From: Geodermatophilus nigrescens
Lineage (GTDB): Bacteria > Actinomycetota > Actinomycetes > Mycobacteriales > Geodermatophilaceae
Direction: 5' to 3'
NCBI RefSeq assembly: GCF_900129495.1
Contig: NZ_FQVX01000001.1
Coordinates: forward strand, 1,426,001-1,490,000
DNA: 64,000 bases
Position 1 is the first letter of the stretch. Every line of letters starts with the position of its first letter. A program made the translations under genes and the position numbers. This document shows positions 1-7,642 of the stretch, piece by piece. A model generated the notes under the pieces. The model had not been told where the DNA came from, ran no database searches, and saw nothing but the letters and a program-made list of their open reading frames with translations.

Positions 1-1
1 A

Positions 2-301
2 CCGGACGACGTGCTGGAGGACTTCCTCCTGGCCGTCGACGAGATGACCTCCAACGCCGTCCGGCACGGGACACCCCCCGCTGGCCTGCGGCTGTGGGCC
101 GCGCCCGGTCGGCTGGTGGCGACCATCCGCGACTCCGGCACTGGCCTGGACGATCCCTTCGCCGGGTACGGGCCGGCGCATGGCGAGGACCTCTCCGCCG
201 GCGGTATGGGACTCTGGCTTGCTCGGCAACTGTGCGACCACGTCGCCATTCGCCGTAACGACCACGGCGTTGATGTGCGGCTCTCCACCAGCTGGAGCTG
301 A
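2..301 (+). CDS. anti-sigma-type ATP-binding protein, 5' end outside window
   Basis: This is the C-terminal part of an RsbW/HATPase_c_2-type ATP-binding protein; the reading frame is open from the first bases, so the start lies upstream of the window. About 100 residues are visible. They include an N-box (DEMTSNAVRHG), a G1-like box (IRDSGTGL) and a G2 box (GGMGLWLARQLCD). Proteins of this family bind anti-anti-sigma or sigma factors in partner-switching cascades. It ends 27 bases before the convergent end of a SpoIIE-type phosphatase gene, the natural partner enzyme of such ATPases, so the two probably belong to one signalling set, which is inference. Confidence 0.8.
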   Translation, partial: PDDVLEDFLLAVDEMTSNAVRHGTPPAGLRLWAAPGRLVATIRDSGTGLDDPFAGYGPAHGEDLSAGGMGLWLARQLCDHVAIRRNDHGVDVRLSTSWS

Positions 302-327
302 TGGGACGGCAGTGCGGCGGATGGGCC

Positions 328-2919
328 TCAGTCGGCAGGCACGTTCGGCGGCACCCGGTTGGGTCCGGCCTGTGGCGGCCGCGGCCGGTCCTGCGGGTGC
401 AGCTGGATGGCGACGAGGGCGACGTCATCGCCGGGGTTGGTCGGCAGCATCCGCGCCAGCACCTCGTCGCAGAGCTCGTCGAGATCGCGGCCGGCCAGCT
501 CGCCGAGGAGTCTTTGCAACCGGGCCAGGCCGTGGTCGATGTCCTCGTGTCGGGTCTCGACGAGCCCGTCGGTGTAGAGCAACACGACGCTGCGCCAAGG
601 CAAGGTCACCTGTGCCTCCCGACGTGGTGCGTCGGGACGGACGCCGAGCAACAGGTCGGGACGGCCGCCGTCGAGGACCCGGACCTCACCGTCGGGGCTG
701 ACCACCATCGGAGGCGGATGACCGGCGTTGGACCAGCGCAGCCGGGCCAGCCCGGCGGCGTGCTCCTCGTCGGTCTGCTCCAGTCGTGCCACCACCGCGG
801 TGGCCATGATCCCCGACTGCAGGGTCTGCATGACCTGCTCGACCTCGGTCATCACCGCGGCCGGCCCGTCGTGATCCCGTGCTGCCAGTGCCCGGACGAT
901 GGTTCGTGCCTGCCCCATCGCCGCCGCGGCCTGCACGTCGTGGCCGACGACGTCCCCGATGACCAGCACGGTGGCACCGGAGGGCTGCAGGAAGGCGTCG
1001 TACCAGTCGCCCCCGACCTCGGCTGCCTGCCCTGCGGGGACGTACCGCACGACGATCTGCACGTGGTCGGGTTCGGGTGGCGGGGTCAGCAGGGACCGCT
1101 GGAAGCCCTCGGCCAGGCCGCGCTGCTGCCGGAACAGGCGGGCGTTGTCCAGCACCAGCCCGGAGCGGGCAGCGGCATGCCGTGCGGTGACCAGGTCTTC
1201 GGGCGTGAAGGACCCCCGGGCGGCGCCGTTGGCCAGGCTGAGGATCCCCACCGGGCCGTGCCGGCCGGGCAGGGGCAGGACCGCGACCGCCTCCGGGGCG
1301 AGCGCGCCCATGAGCTCTTGCGCCGGTCCTTCCGCGAGCATCTCCTCCACCTGGGCGGTGGCGTGGGCGTCGATGAGCTGCAGCTGCCCGGTGCGCATCG
1401 CGCGGACCAGGACGGCGTCGTCCTCCAGAGAACCCAGCCGCGCCTGGGCATACGCGGCGGTGGTCTCCCGCATCGCGGCGTCGCGGTGCCAGGAGGCGGC
1501 CGAGCGCAGGCCGCGGCGGGCGCCGGCAGCCAGGTCATCGTCGCCGAGAGTGACGATGCACCAGTCGGCGATCGCCGGGACGACCAACCGGGACAGCCGC
1601 TGGGCGGCCTCGTCGGCATCGAGGGTGCCGACCAGCTCTTCGGTGATCCGGCCCAGAAGCTGCTCCCGTGCGGCAGCCCGTTCGGACTGCTGCTGCACGC
1701 CCACTCGGGTGGTGATGTCGGTGAAGTAGAGCGCGACGCCGCCGTGCTCGGGATTGGCCCTGACCTCGTACCAGGCGTTGAGCGGTTCGGGGTAGTGCGC
1801 GTCGAAGGTGTAGGGCTCCCCGGTGTCCGCCGCCCGGCGGTAGCCGGCCTCGAACTCGGTGCCCACGGTGCCCGGGAACAGCTCCCAGATGATCCCGCCG
1901 ACCAGCTGGTCGCGGGGCAGCCCGAGCGCGTGCTCGGCCTCGTCGTTGACATAGGTGATCCGCCAGTCAACGTCCATCGTCAGGTAGCCGACGGCCATCG
2001 ACTCCAAGGCCTGCGCGGCGAGCTGGAGCGGGCTCCGCTGTGCGGTGATGTCGTGGACCACGCCGACCAACCGCCGGGCTGCGTTGCCCGTTCCTCCGAC
2101 CACCTCACCACGGGCGGTCAGCCAGCGGCACGAGCCGTCGCCGAGCACGATGCGGTACTCCGCGGCGTAGGTCCCCCCGGTGTCGACGGCGTGCTCGACC
2201 CGGGCGACGACGTCGGCGACGTCGTCGGGGTGGACGCGGGCGTAGACGTCCTCGGGACGGCCGGTGAAGGTGGCCCGGTCCATGCCCGAGAGCTCCAAGA
2301 GCCGGTCATCGACCGTCAGCGCCCCGGTGGCCAGGTCCATGTCGAAGGTGCCCACCTGGCCGGCGGCCAGCGCCAGTGCCGACCGGGCCCGGTCGACGTC
2401 CTGCTGCACTGACACCTGCTCCGCTCGCGCCCCAGCTTCGCTGACGCGTTGCTGCGCCTGGCCCAGTTGCAGCTCCGAGCTGCACGCGCCGGCCAGGTCG
2501 GTGAGCACCGCCAGGTCCTCGTCGGACCAGGTGCGCGGTCGGTGGTCGATGGCGCACAGCGAGCCGACCACTGTCCCGTCGGCGTCGGTGAGGGGCACGC
2601 CGGCGTAGGCGATGACGTGCAGATCAGGGATGGCCAGGTTGTCGGCAACCAGTGGCTCGGTGCGGGCATCGGTGATGACCAACGGCGCTGCCGAGCGGAC
2701 CACGTGCTGGCAGAAGGAGTGGCTCAGCGGCGTGCATCGCGTGCTCTGCCAGGGCTCGGGCAGCCCCACCGCACCGGGGAACACCTGCTGCTCGCCTGAC
2801 ACCAGCGTGACCAGCGCGACCGGGACGTCCAACTGCCGGCGCACCAGACGGGCGAAGCGCTCGAACGCCGGATCCGGGCGTGAGGGCAGCGCGGTGCTCG
2901 GCGGCAGCGAGCCCGTCAC
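328..2919 (-). CDS. GAF/PAS sensor SpoIIE-type PP2C phosphatase
   Basis: An 863-residue soluble sensor phosphatase. Domains in order: GAF (about 20-150), PAS (about 185-300), PAS (about 305-420), second GAF (about 440-590) and a SpoIIE/PP2C domain (about 600-840). Metal-binding PP2C motifs are visible as GGDWYDAF, GDVVGHD, SNAGHPPP, LYTDGLVE and DDVAL. Enzymes of this class dephosphorylate anti-anti-sigma (STAS) proteins, releasing sigma factors in response to a ligand or redox signal sensed by the GAF/PAS modules. The GTG start at 2919 overlaps the TGA of the upstream ATPase-like gene by four bases (GTGA), which implies translational coupling. No transmembrane segment is seen. The signal sensed cannot be told from sequence. 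Confidence 0.9.
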   Translation of the reverse strand: MTGSLPPSTALPSRPDPAFERFARLVRRQLDVPVALVTLVSGEQQVFPGAVGLPEPWQSTRCTPLSHSFCQHVVRSAAPLVITDARTEPLVADNLAIPDLHVIAYAGVPLTDADGTVVGSLCAIDHRPRTWSDEDLAVLTDLAGACSSELQLGQAQQRVSEAGARAEQVSVQQDVDRARSALALAAGQVGTFDMDLATGALTVDDRLLELSGMDRATFTGRPEDVYARVHPDDVADVVARVEHAVDTGGTYAAEYRIVLGDGSCRWLTARGEVVGGTGNAARRLVGVVHDITAQRSPLQLAAQALESMAVGYLTMDVDWRITYVNDEAEHALGLPRDQLVGGIIWELFPGTVGTEFEAGYRRAADTGEPYTFDAHYPEPLNAWYEVRANPEHGGVALYFTDITTRVGVQQQSERAAAREQLLGRITEELVGTLDADEAAQRLSRLVVPAIADWCIVTLGDDDLAAGARRGLRSAASWHRDAAMRETTAAYAQARLGSLEDDAVLVRAMRTGQLQLIDAHATAQVEEMLAEGPAQELMGALAPEAVAVLPLPGRHGPVGILSLANGAARGSFTPEDLVTARHAAARSGLVLDNARLFRQQRGLAEGFQRSLLTPPPEPDHVQIVVRYVPAGQAAEVGGDWYDAFLQPSGATVLVIGDVVGHDVQAAAAMGQARTIVRALAARDHDGPAAVMTEVEQVMQTLQSGIMATAVVARLEQTDEEHAAGLARLRWSNAGHPPPMVVSPDGEVRVLDGGRPDLLLGVRPDAPRREAQVTLPWRSVVLLYTDGLVETRHEDIDHGLARLQRLLGELAGRDLDELCDEVLARMLPTNPGDDVALVAIQLHPQDRPRPPQAGPNRVPPNVPAD

Positions 2920-3200
2920 ACAACCCCCCGCAGAGCAGGATTCCTGACCGCCGTGACTTCGACGAGCACGCCCACGTTACCTCGTTGATCGTCGTGGTCC
3001 GCGGTCCGATGAGTAGCTGACCGCAAGCGCCGCGACACCGTGGCAACCATGTGCAGCCCCATGCCGCCCTGCGCGGGATCGCGACCCCACAGCGGGTACA
3101 GGCGGTCGGTCAGGAGCCGTGTCGGTGACCGGGCCTGCAGCCGCTCGGGCTCGCCACCCGAGGCCGTGCCACGGCCCTGGCGCGGGGGTTCGACGACCAC
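2916..3200 (-). CDS. short HATPase-like protein, probably truncated
   Basis: A 94-residue reading frame, GTG at 3198-3200, whose stop overlaps the GTG of the SpoIIE phosphatase. Its middle resembles the end of a histidine-kinase-like ATPase: RLYPLWGRDP followed by a G2-like box GGMGLHMVATVSRRL. Extending the frame upstream gives TATGPGVV, reminiscent of a degraded DTGPG box, before a stop. The N-box that should precede it is not found in this frame or cleanly in the neighbours, so the gene is either a fragment or frameshifted. The coupling overlap suggests it is, or recently was, co-translated with the phosphatase. It could alternatively be a diverged anti-sigma ATPase with an unrecognised N-terminus. 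Confidence 0.45.
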   Translation of the reverse strand: MVVEPPRQGRGTASGGEPERLQARSPTRLLTDRLYPLWGRDPAQGGMGLHMVATVSRRLRSATHRTADHDDQRGNVGVLVEVTAVRNPALRGVV

Positions 3201-3647
3201 GCCAGGGCCGGTTGCCGTGCGCGTGCCCGCCTGCCCTGGTGTCCAAACCAGCCACCTGCTCGACCGCCGAGGCCGTGCCGCTGTCGGTCACCGGCCGCCT
3301 CGTCGACCGGCTCGTCGCGGCCGTCTTCGCCGAACGTCGCCCCTCGATCAGCTGCGGCCGGGAGGTCAGTCCCTGGCCGGCCGGCGAGCGGATCCTGCGT
3401 CGCGACGACGCCCTCCGGGTGAGGGAGGTCCCCGAACGGCTGCGCGACCTGCCTCGAGCGGGACGTCGAGGTGGTGCTGTCGGCACCCCAGAGCCTGATC
3501 GCAACGGTCGGCGGCTCGATGAGGACGCCGACGTAGGTCCCAGCCGTCCACCGCTCGTGGTGAGGTTTCGAGCCGTCGTGGCGTCGCCATCCTCTGACGG
3601 TTGCCTCAGGCAATGGTTCGGTCTGTGGGCCGAGGACGGAGGTCGGC
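3201..3647. other. gene-poor stretch, possible remnant of the ATPase gene
   Basis: No convincing intact gene is visible over about 450 bases. On the minus strand a conceptual translation contains patches such as VGVLIEPPTVAIRLWGAD that look protein-like, but the frame breaks before reaching the ATPase fragment at 2916-3200. This fits decay of the 5' part of that gene. The right end must hold the promoter and ribosome-binding site (GGACGGAGG at about 3634-3642) of the membrane-protein gene at 3648. Confidence 0.4.
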
Positions 3648-4445
3648 GTGGAGCTGACGACTACGCAGAGTGTCTTGGGTGCCCTGTTGATCGCGGTGCT
3701 CCTTGCGGGACTGCACCTGGCGGCGCCATGCATCAGGAAGCTGCCGGCCGTGCCGGAGCGTGCGACGGGCTCGTTCGCCGGCGGGCTCGCCGTCGCCTAT
3801 GTCTTCCTCCACCTGCTGCCGGAGATCGCCGAGGGCAACGAGGCGATCGGGGAAGCGCTGTCCGATGTCGTGGAGCCGACGCCGTTGACCGACCTCGGCA
3901 TCTTCGTCGTCGCGCTGGCCGGGTTCGCCGCCTTCTACGGTCTCCAGAGGCTGGCGGACCGACGCGCCCCGCGGCCTGTGGGCGGCGGAGACCGGACACC
4001 GGGAGGTGGAGGCGCCCGCGAGCCGGCCGGCGTCTACTGGCTGCACCTGGGCTCGTTCATGGTCTACAACGGGCTCATCACCTACACCATGGCGCTGCGG
4101 CTGCGCACCGGGATCGCCTTCGCGGTCCTCTTCACCGTGGCGATGGGACTGCACTTCGTACTCACCGACCGGTCGCTGGAGGAGCACTACCCGCATCGGT
4201 TCCCCCGCAGCGGACGACTGCTGCTCGCTGCGGCTCTCCTGGCGGGCTGGTTGGTTTCCGCCGTGCTGGCGCCCAGTAGCGCCCTCGCTGTCGCGCTGCT
4301 CACGGCGCTGCTGGGCGGCTCCATCCTGCTCAACGTCTTCAAGGAGGAACTGCCGTCGACCGGCCGGTCCAGCTACCCGTGGTTCCTCGTGGGGCTTCTC
4401 CTCTACGGCGGACTGTTGGCGCTCATCACCAGCATCAGCGCCTGA
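3648..4445 (+). CDS. ZIP-like multipass membrane protein
   Basis: A 265-residue integral membrane protein with about seven or eight hydrophobic segments and a polar loop at about 105-128. The sequence GLAVAYVFLHLLPEI and a late NVFKEELP segment resemble the histidine/glutamate motifs of ZIP-family metal transporters, but the canonical HN/HE metal motifs are not clear, so transport of a metal is only a suggestion. The GTG start is preceded by a good Shine-Dalgarno, GGACGGAGG, six bases away. It stands alone between a degenerate stretch and a gene-free region beside the integrase. Confidence 0.6.
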   Translation: MELTTTQSVLGALLIAVLLAGLHLAAPCIRKLPAVPERATGSFAGGLAVAYVFLHLLPEIAEGNEAIGEALSDVVEPTPLTDLGIFVVALAGFAAFYGLQRLADRRAPRPVGGGDRTPGGGGAREPAGVYWLHLGSFMVYNGLITYTMALRLRTGIAFAVLFTVAMGLHFVLTDRSLEEHYPHRFPRSGRLLLAAALLAGWLVSAVLAPSSALAVALLTALLGGSILLNVFKEELPSTGRSSYPWFLVGLLLYGGLLALITSISA

Positions 4446-4898
4446 GGGGCAGAACCGGTGCCCTGCCGTCCCCGACGTCACTCGGCGGCCCGCTCCGGAT
4501 CGGCACTGTCGCCTGCCGCAGGGCTGGTCGGCCGACTGCCGAACTGGAGGAGGCAGCGAGAGAGGCTGTGGTCGGCCTCTGCCGTCGTGCCCCTGCTGGT
4601 CTGCGGCGGGAGGTCAGCTCCGACATCCTCGCGGGGACGGAGGCATCCGCCTTCAGCCGGCCCGCGACGCCGGCCTCGTGACCGTCCGGGAGCCGCGCCG
4701 GAGGAACGGGGCATTCCTCCGTTCAGGCAAGGGGGAGCGGGAGCCCGGGCCCCGAGGTCTGCGGGGGGACGCGGTCTCGGCTCTGCAGCGGCTCGACTCG
4801 GTCGGTGCCGTCCACCGGCATCGTCCACAGGTCGCCGCGATCCACAGGCCCGCTGACCTGTCATTGACGCGGGGATCGCCTGTGGGCAGCGTCGGTGC
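4446..4898. other. intergenic stretch upstream of the integrase
   Basis: About 450 bases with no gene I can support on either strand; overlapping short frames have no recognisable motifs. It separates the ZIP-like gene from the integrase and is presumably where the integrase promoter lies. No copy of the neighbouring tRNA 3' end was seen here. Confidence 0.5.
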
Positions 4899-5996
4899 AT
4901 GGCGGGCTCTATCAGCACGATCGTGGTCTCGGATGGCGCCAAGCGGTACCGCGCCCGGTTCCGGGACGCGGGTGGGCGGCAGCACGAGAAGCGCTTCCGA
5001 CGCAAGGTCGACGCCCAGCAGTGGCTCGACGAGCAGACCTCGGCTCTCGTGACGCAGACCTGGACGGCGCCGGAGCGGGGACGTGTCACGGTCGCGCTCT
5101 GGGCCGATCAATGGGTCGGGGCTCAGACGGGCCTCAGGCCCAGCACGCTCTACCGGTACCGGTCCCTGCTGCGGGCACAGATCCTGCCGCGCTGGGGCAG
5201 TCACCGACTGGCCGACGTCTCGCACGCCGACGTCGCGACCTGGGTGGCTCAGATGGCGGCTGGGGGCCTTGCTCCGGCGTCCGTCCGGCAAGCGCACCGC
5301 GTCCTGGCGCTCGTTCTCACCCTCGCGGTGAGGGACGGCCGCATCCCGCGGAATCCGGCCGAGGGTGTGCCGCTGCCCCGGGTCCGCCGGGCGGAGCCGC
5401 GCTTCCTCACCCGGGAGCAGGTCGAGCGGCTGGCGGAGGAGTCGGGCGACTACGCCGACGTCGTCCGTCTGCTCGCCTACACCGGCCTGCGTTTCGGCGA
5501 GATGGCCGCGCTACGGGTACGGCGCATCGACTTCCTGCGCCGGAGGCTGGTCGTCGCCGAGAGCGCGACGGAGGTCGGGGGAGTGGTCGAGTTCGGCGGC
5601 CCGAAGACGCACCAGCACCGCACGGTCCCCATCCCTGCAGTACTCCTCGAGCCGCTGTCCCGGCGGTGCGCCGGCAAGCGCGCCGACGACCTCGTGCTCA
5701 CGTCCCCGGAGGGCGGTGTCCTCCGGTCCGGCAACTTCCGCCGCCGGTTCTTCGACCCGGCGGCCACGGCAGCAGGGCTGGAGGACCTCACCCCTCACGA
5801 CCTCCGGCACACCGCAGCCAGCCTCCTGGTCGCCAGCGGCGCCAACGTCAAGGCGGTCCAGCGGATGCTCGGCCACGCCTCCGCGGCGATGACCCTGGAC
5901 GTCTACTCCGGCCTGTTCGACGACGACCTCGGGGCCCTCGCCGACCGCATGGACGCTGCCCACGAGGCCTCGGTGACGAGACGTAACGGTGCGTAG
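4899..5996 (+). CDS. tyrosine recombinase/phage-type integrase
   Basis: A 365-residue site-specific recombinase that would integrate and excise a mobile element by strand exchange at an att site. An N-terminal arm-binding region (about 1-60) precedes a SAM-like core-binding domain (about 65-150) and the catalytic domain (about 165-350). All catalytic residues are present: Arg198 (GLRFGEM), Lys236 (PKTHQHR), His300 and Arg303 (HDLRHT), His326 (LGHAS) and the nucleophile Tyr336 (DVYSGL). The gene looks intact. It ends 80 bases from the 3' end of a tRNA gene, the usual target of this family. No excisionase or other phage gene is seen between them. Confidence 0.93.
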   Translation: MAGSISTIVVSDGAKRYRARFRDAGGRQHEKRFRRKVDAQQWLDEQTSALVTQTWTAPERGRVTVALWADQWVGAQTGLRPSTLYRYRSLLRAQILPRWGSHRLADVSHADVATWVAQMAAGGLAPASVRQAHRVLALVLTLAVRDGRIPRNPAEGVPLPRVRRAEPRFLTREQVERLAEESGDYADVVRLLAYTGLRFGEMAALRVRRIDFLRRRLVVAESATEVGGVVEFGGPKTHQHRTVPIPAVLLEPLSRRCAGKRADDLVLTSPEGGVLRSGNFRRRFFDPAATAAGLEDLTPHDLRHTAASLLVASGANVKAVQRMLGHASAAMTLDVYSGLFDDDLGALADRMDAAHEASVTRRNGA

Positions 5997-6076
5997 TGTG
6001 GGCGCCATGTGGGCGGGGCGCCCGCACCAGGCCTCCGTCGACCTGGCAGCAGGGCGTTGACCTGCGCTTCCCCGAG

Positions 6077-6150
6077 TGGGGCGGGTGGGGCTCGAACCCA
6101 CGACCCAGGGATTATGAGTCCCATGCTCTGACCGGCTGAGCTACCGCCCC
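6077..6150 (-). tRNA. tRNA with CAU anticodon (elongator Met, or Ile2)
   Basis: A 74-base cloverleaf read on the minus strand. The acceptor stem GGGGCGG/CCGCCCC, the D-arm, the T-arm GTGGG/CCCAC with loop TTCGAGC, and the anticodon loop CTCATAA give anticodon CAU. The discriminator base is A and CCA is not encoded. The first anticodon-stem pair (27-43) is a U-U mismatch. CAU can be elongator methionine or the lysidine-modified isoleucine tRNA; sequence alone does not settle which. Initiator is unlikely because the first acceptor pair is a normal G-C. Its 3' end faces the integrase gene and is a likely attachment site. Confidence 0.93.
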
Positions 6151-6271
6151 CGACGTGTGCCACCCAGCCTGCCAGACGCCCGCGCGCCTCTCAGCGGACC
6201 CACAGCGACGCCCCGGCTCCGGTCCAGCGGGGTCCGCGAACGTCGGTGCTCCCCGGACGACGAGGAGCACC

Positions 6272-6721
6272 GTGGACGACCAGCAGACCCCTGCCGGCGC
6301 GCGCTGGCAGCCGCCGGCCTGGCACCCCGAGCACCCCTCCGGCGCGCGGTCGGCCACCGCCGAGCTGCCGATGCCCGCGGCTGCCCCACCCGCCGCGCCT
6401 CCACCGGCCGCCGAGCGCCCGCGCCGCTCGCTGCCGCCGCGGCTGCGCAAGCGTGCCGCGGTCGGTGCGGCCGCCGCCGCGCTCCTGGCGATCGGTGGTG
6501 CCGGCGGCTACGCCGTCGGTTCGGCGACCGCCGGCGACGACGCGGCCGGCACCGCGGTGGTCCAGCCCGGCACGACCGAGGACGGGACCACCGGCACGCT
6601 GCCCGGCGGCGGTCAGGGTCTCCCGGGCGGCGGCGTCCCCGGCACCCCGCCCGGCCTCGGCGGCACCGACGACGGCACCGACGACGGCACCACCGACGAC
6701 GGGACGGGCGGCACCATCTGA
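6272..6721 (+). CDS. proline-rich single-pass membrane protein
   Basis: A 149-residue hypothetical protein. The GTG start at 6272 follows GAGGAG and was preferred to longer frames because the N-terminus (VDDQQTPAGARW) then begins just after the Shine-Dalgarno. A Pro/Ala-rich cytoplasmic part with a basic patch (PPRLRKR) leads into one hydrophobic segment at about 65-90, and the exterior tail is rich in Gly, Thr and Asp. Such proteins are common in actinobacterial envelopes and have no assigned function. Low complexity limits any homology claim. Confidence 0.65.
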   Translation: MDDQQTPAGARWQPPAWHPEHPSGARSATAELPMPAAAPPAAPPPAAERPRRSLPPRLRKRAAVGAAAAALLAIGGAGGYAVGSATAGDDAAGTAVVQPGTTEDGTTGTLPGGGQGLPGGGVPGTPPGLGGTDDGTDDGTTDDGTGGTI

Positions 6722-6743
6722 GCCCCGCGGCCCGGCCGGGCCG

Positions 6744-7202
6744 TCAGTCCCGGCCGGGCCCGTCGAAGTCCGGTCCGCCGAACCCGTGGTCGCCGGGACC
6801 GTCCATGCCGAGGCCGTCGGCCAGTCCGTGCACCACCAGCGAGACCAGCGTCGCCAGGAGCACCAGCGCCACCACCGCAGCGATCGCCAGCCGCACCGCC
6901 GCCGGGCCGCCGGACCGTGCGCCCGCCACCGTCGCCCGCACCTGCTCCCACGCCATCGACCCGAGCGGGCGCCACCCCGGCGGGCCGAGGCGCACGGGCG
7001 CCGCCGCGGGCAGGTCCGCCGTCAGCGGCGGGAGGTCGCGCAGGTGCACCGCCGCGAAGGCGGCCGCCATCCGGTCGCTGCCCTCGTCCGGCGTCAGCAG
7101 CCCCCGTGCCACGGCGTCCTGCAGCGCGTGCACGGTGGCCGCGCGGTCGCTGTCGGCCGCGCGCATCGGCGGCGCCTGCTGCGGCATGCCCGTTGCGTCC
7201 AC
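6744..7202 (-). CDS. DUF1707 (SHOCT-like) membrane protein
   Basis: A 152-residue protein with an N-terminal DUF1707 domain, a short helical module recognisable from MRAADSDRAATVHALQDAV followed by the LLTPDE...RMAAAFAA pattern. One hydrophobic segment (about 105-130) follows, then a Gly/Asp-rich tail. The GTG at 7200-7202 is chosen because GGGAGGAG lies just upstream; a longer frame back to 7331 has no such signal. Members of this family are small actinobacterial membrane proteins, often annotated as regulators without experimental support. It converges on the proline-rich membrane protein with 22 bases between the stops. Confidence 0.75.
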   Translation of the reverse strand: MDATGMPQQAPPMRAADSDRAATVHALQDAVARGLLTPDEGSDRMAAAFAAVHLRDLPPLTADLPAAAPVRLGPPGWRPLGSMAWEQVRATVAGARSGGPAAVRLAIAAVVALVLLATLVSLVVHGLADGLGMDGPGDHGFGGPDFDGPGRD

Positions 7203-7439
7203 GTCGCTCCTCCCTCTCGAGCTGGTCCGGCGCGCCAGCGTGCCCGCGGCACCTGTGACGCACCTGTGAGCCGCGACACCGACGCGACGGGCCACGGGAC
7301 GCGCAGTGGCAGTCCGTGCTTCGTCCCACACGTCCCGTCAGAACCGCAGGTCACACGCTTGAGAGCGCAAGTACCCGCGCCGTCTCCTTGACCGTTTCGT
7401 TACCTGACCTGCCCAACCCGTAGTACGTTCGCCCGCGGT

Positions 7440-7642
7440 CCTGCCGGGCCCTCCCGCTCCTCGATCCCCGAGGACACCGGCCGGGCCCCGCCTGACCGCC
7501 GGCCTCCGCGCCGGGGGACCGGGACCTCTCCGAGGCCCCGGCTCGGTCACGTCCACGCACGGGGAGCGTGGACGAGCCGCGCGCCCTCCCGGGGGCCGTG
7601 GTGACCCGGGGAGGCGGTCGCGAGGAACGGAGACCCGCCGTC
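7440..7642 (+). promoter_or_regulatory. structured 5' leader of the M23 peptidase gene
   Basis: The stretch before the peptidase gene folds readily. GTCCACGC (7551-7558) pairs with GCGTGGAC (7566-7573) around a seven-base loop, and this hairpin is extended by GGCTCG/CGAGCC flanks; a second GC hairpin lies at about 7588-7617. The leader ends in GGAACGGAGA, the probable ribosome-binding site. Actinobacterial peptidoglycan hydrolase genes are often controlled by c-di-AMP (ydaO-type) riboswitches, and the position fits, but I cannot find the conserved core motifs, so the class is unresolved. Confidence 0.35.

Noticed and set aside
301-2412. 703-codon plus-strand frame over the SpoIIE gene
   Set aside because: It is antisense to a protein with clear GAF, PAS and PP2C motifs; its own translation is Gly/Arg/Asp-rich with no domain, as expected from GC-rich DNA.
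7440-7642. Confident call of a ydaO (c-di-AMP) riboswitch
   Set aside because: Position and gene type fit, but the conserved GGGGUGAA and CCCGUCAGCUAACC-like elements were not found, so it is kept only as an unassigned structured leader.
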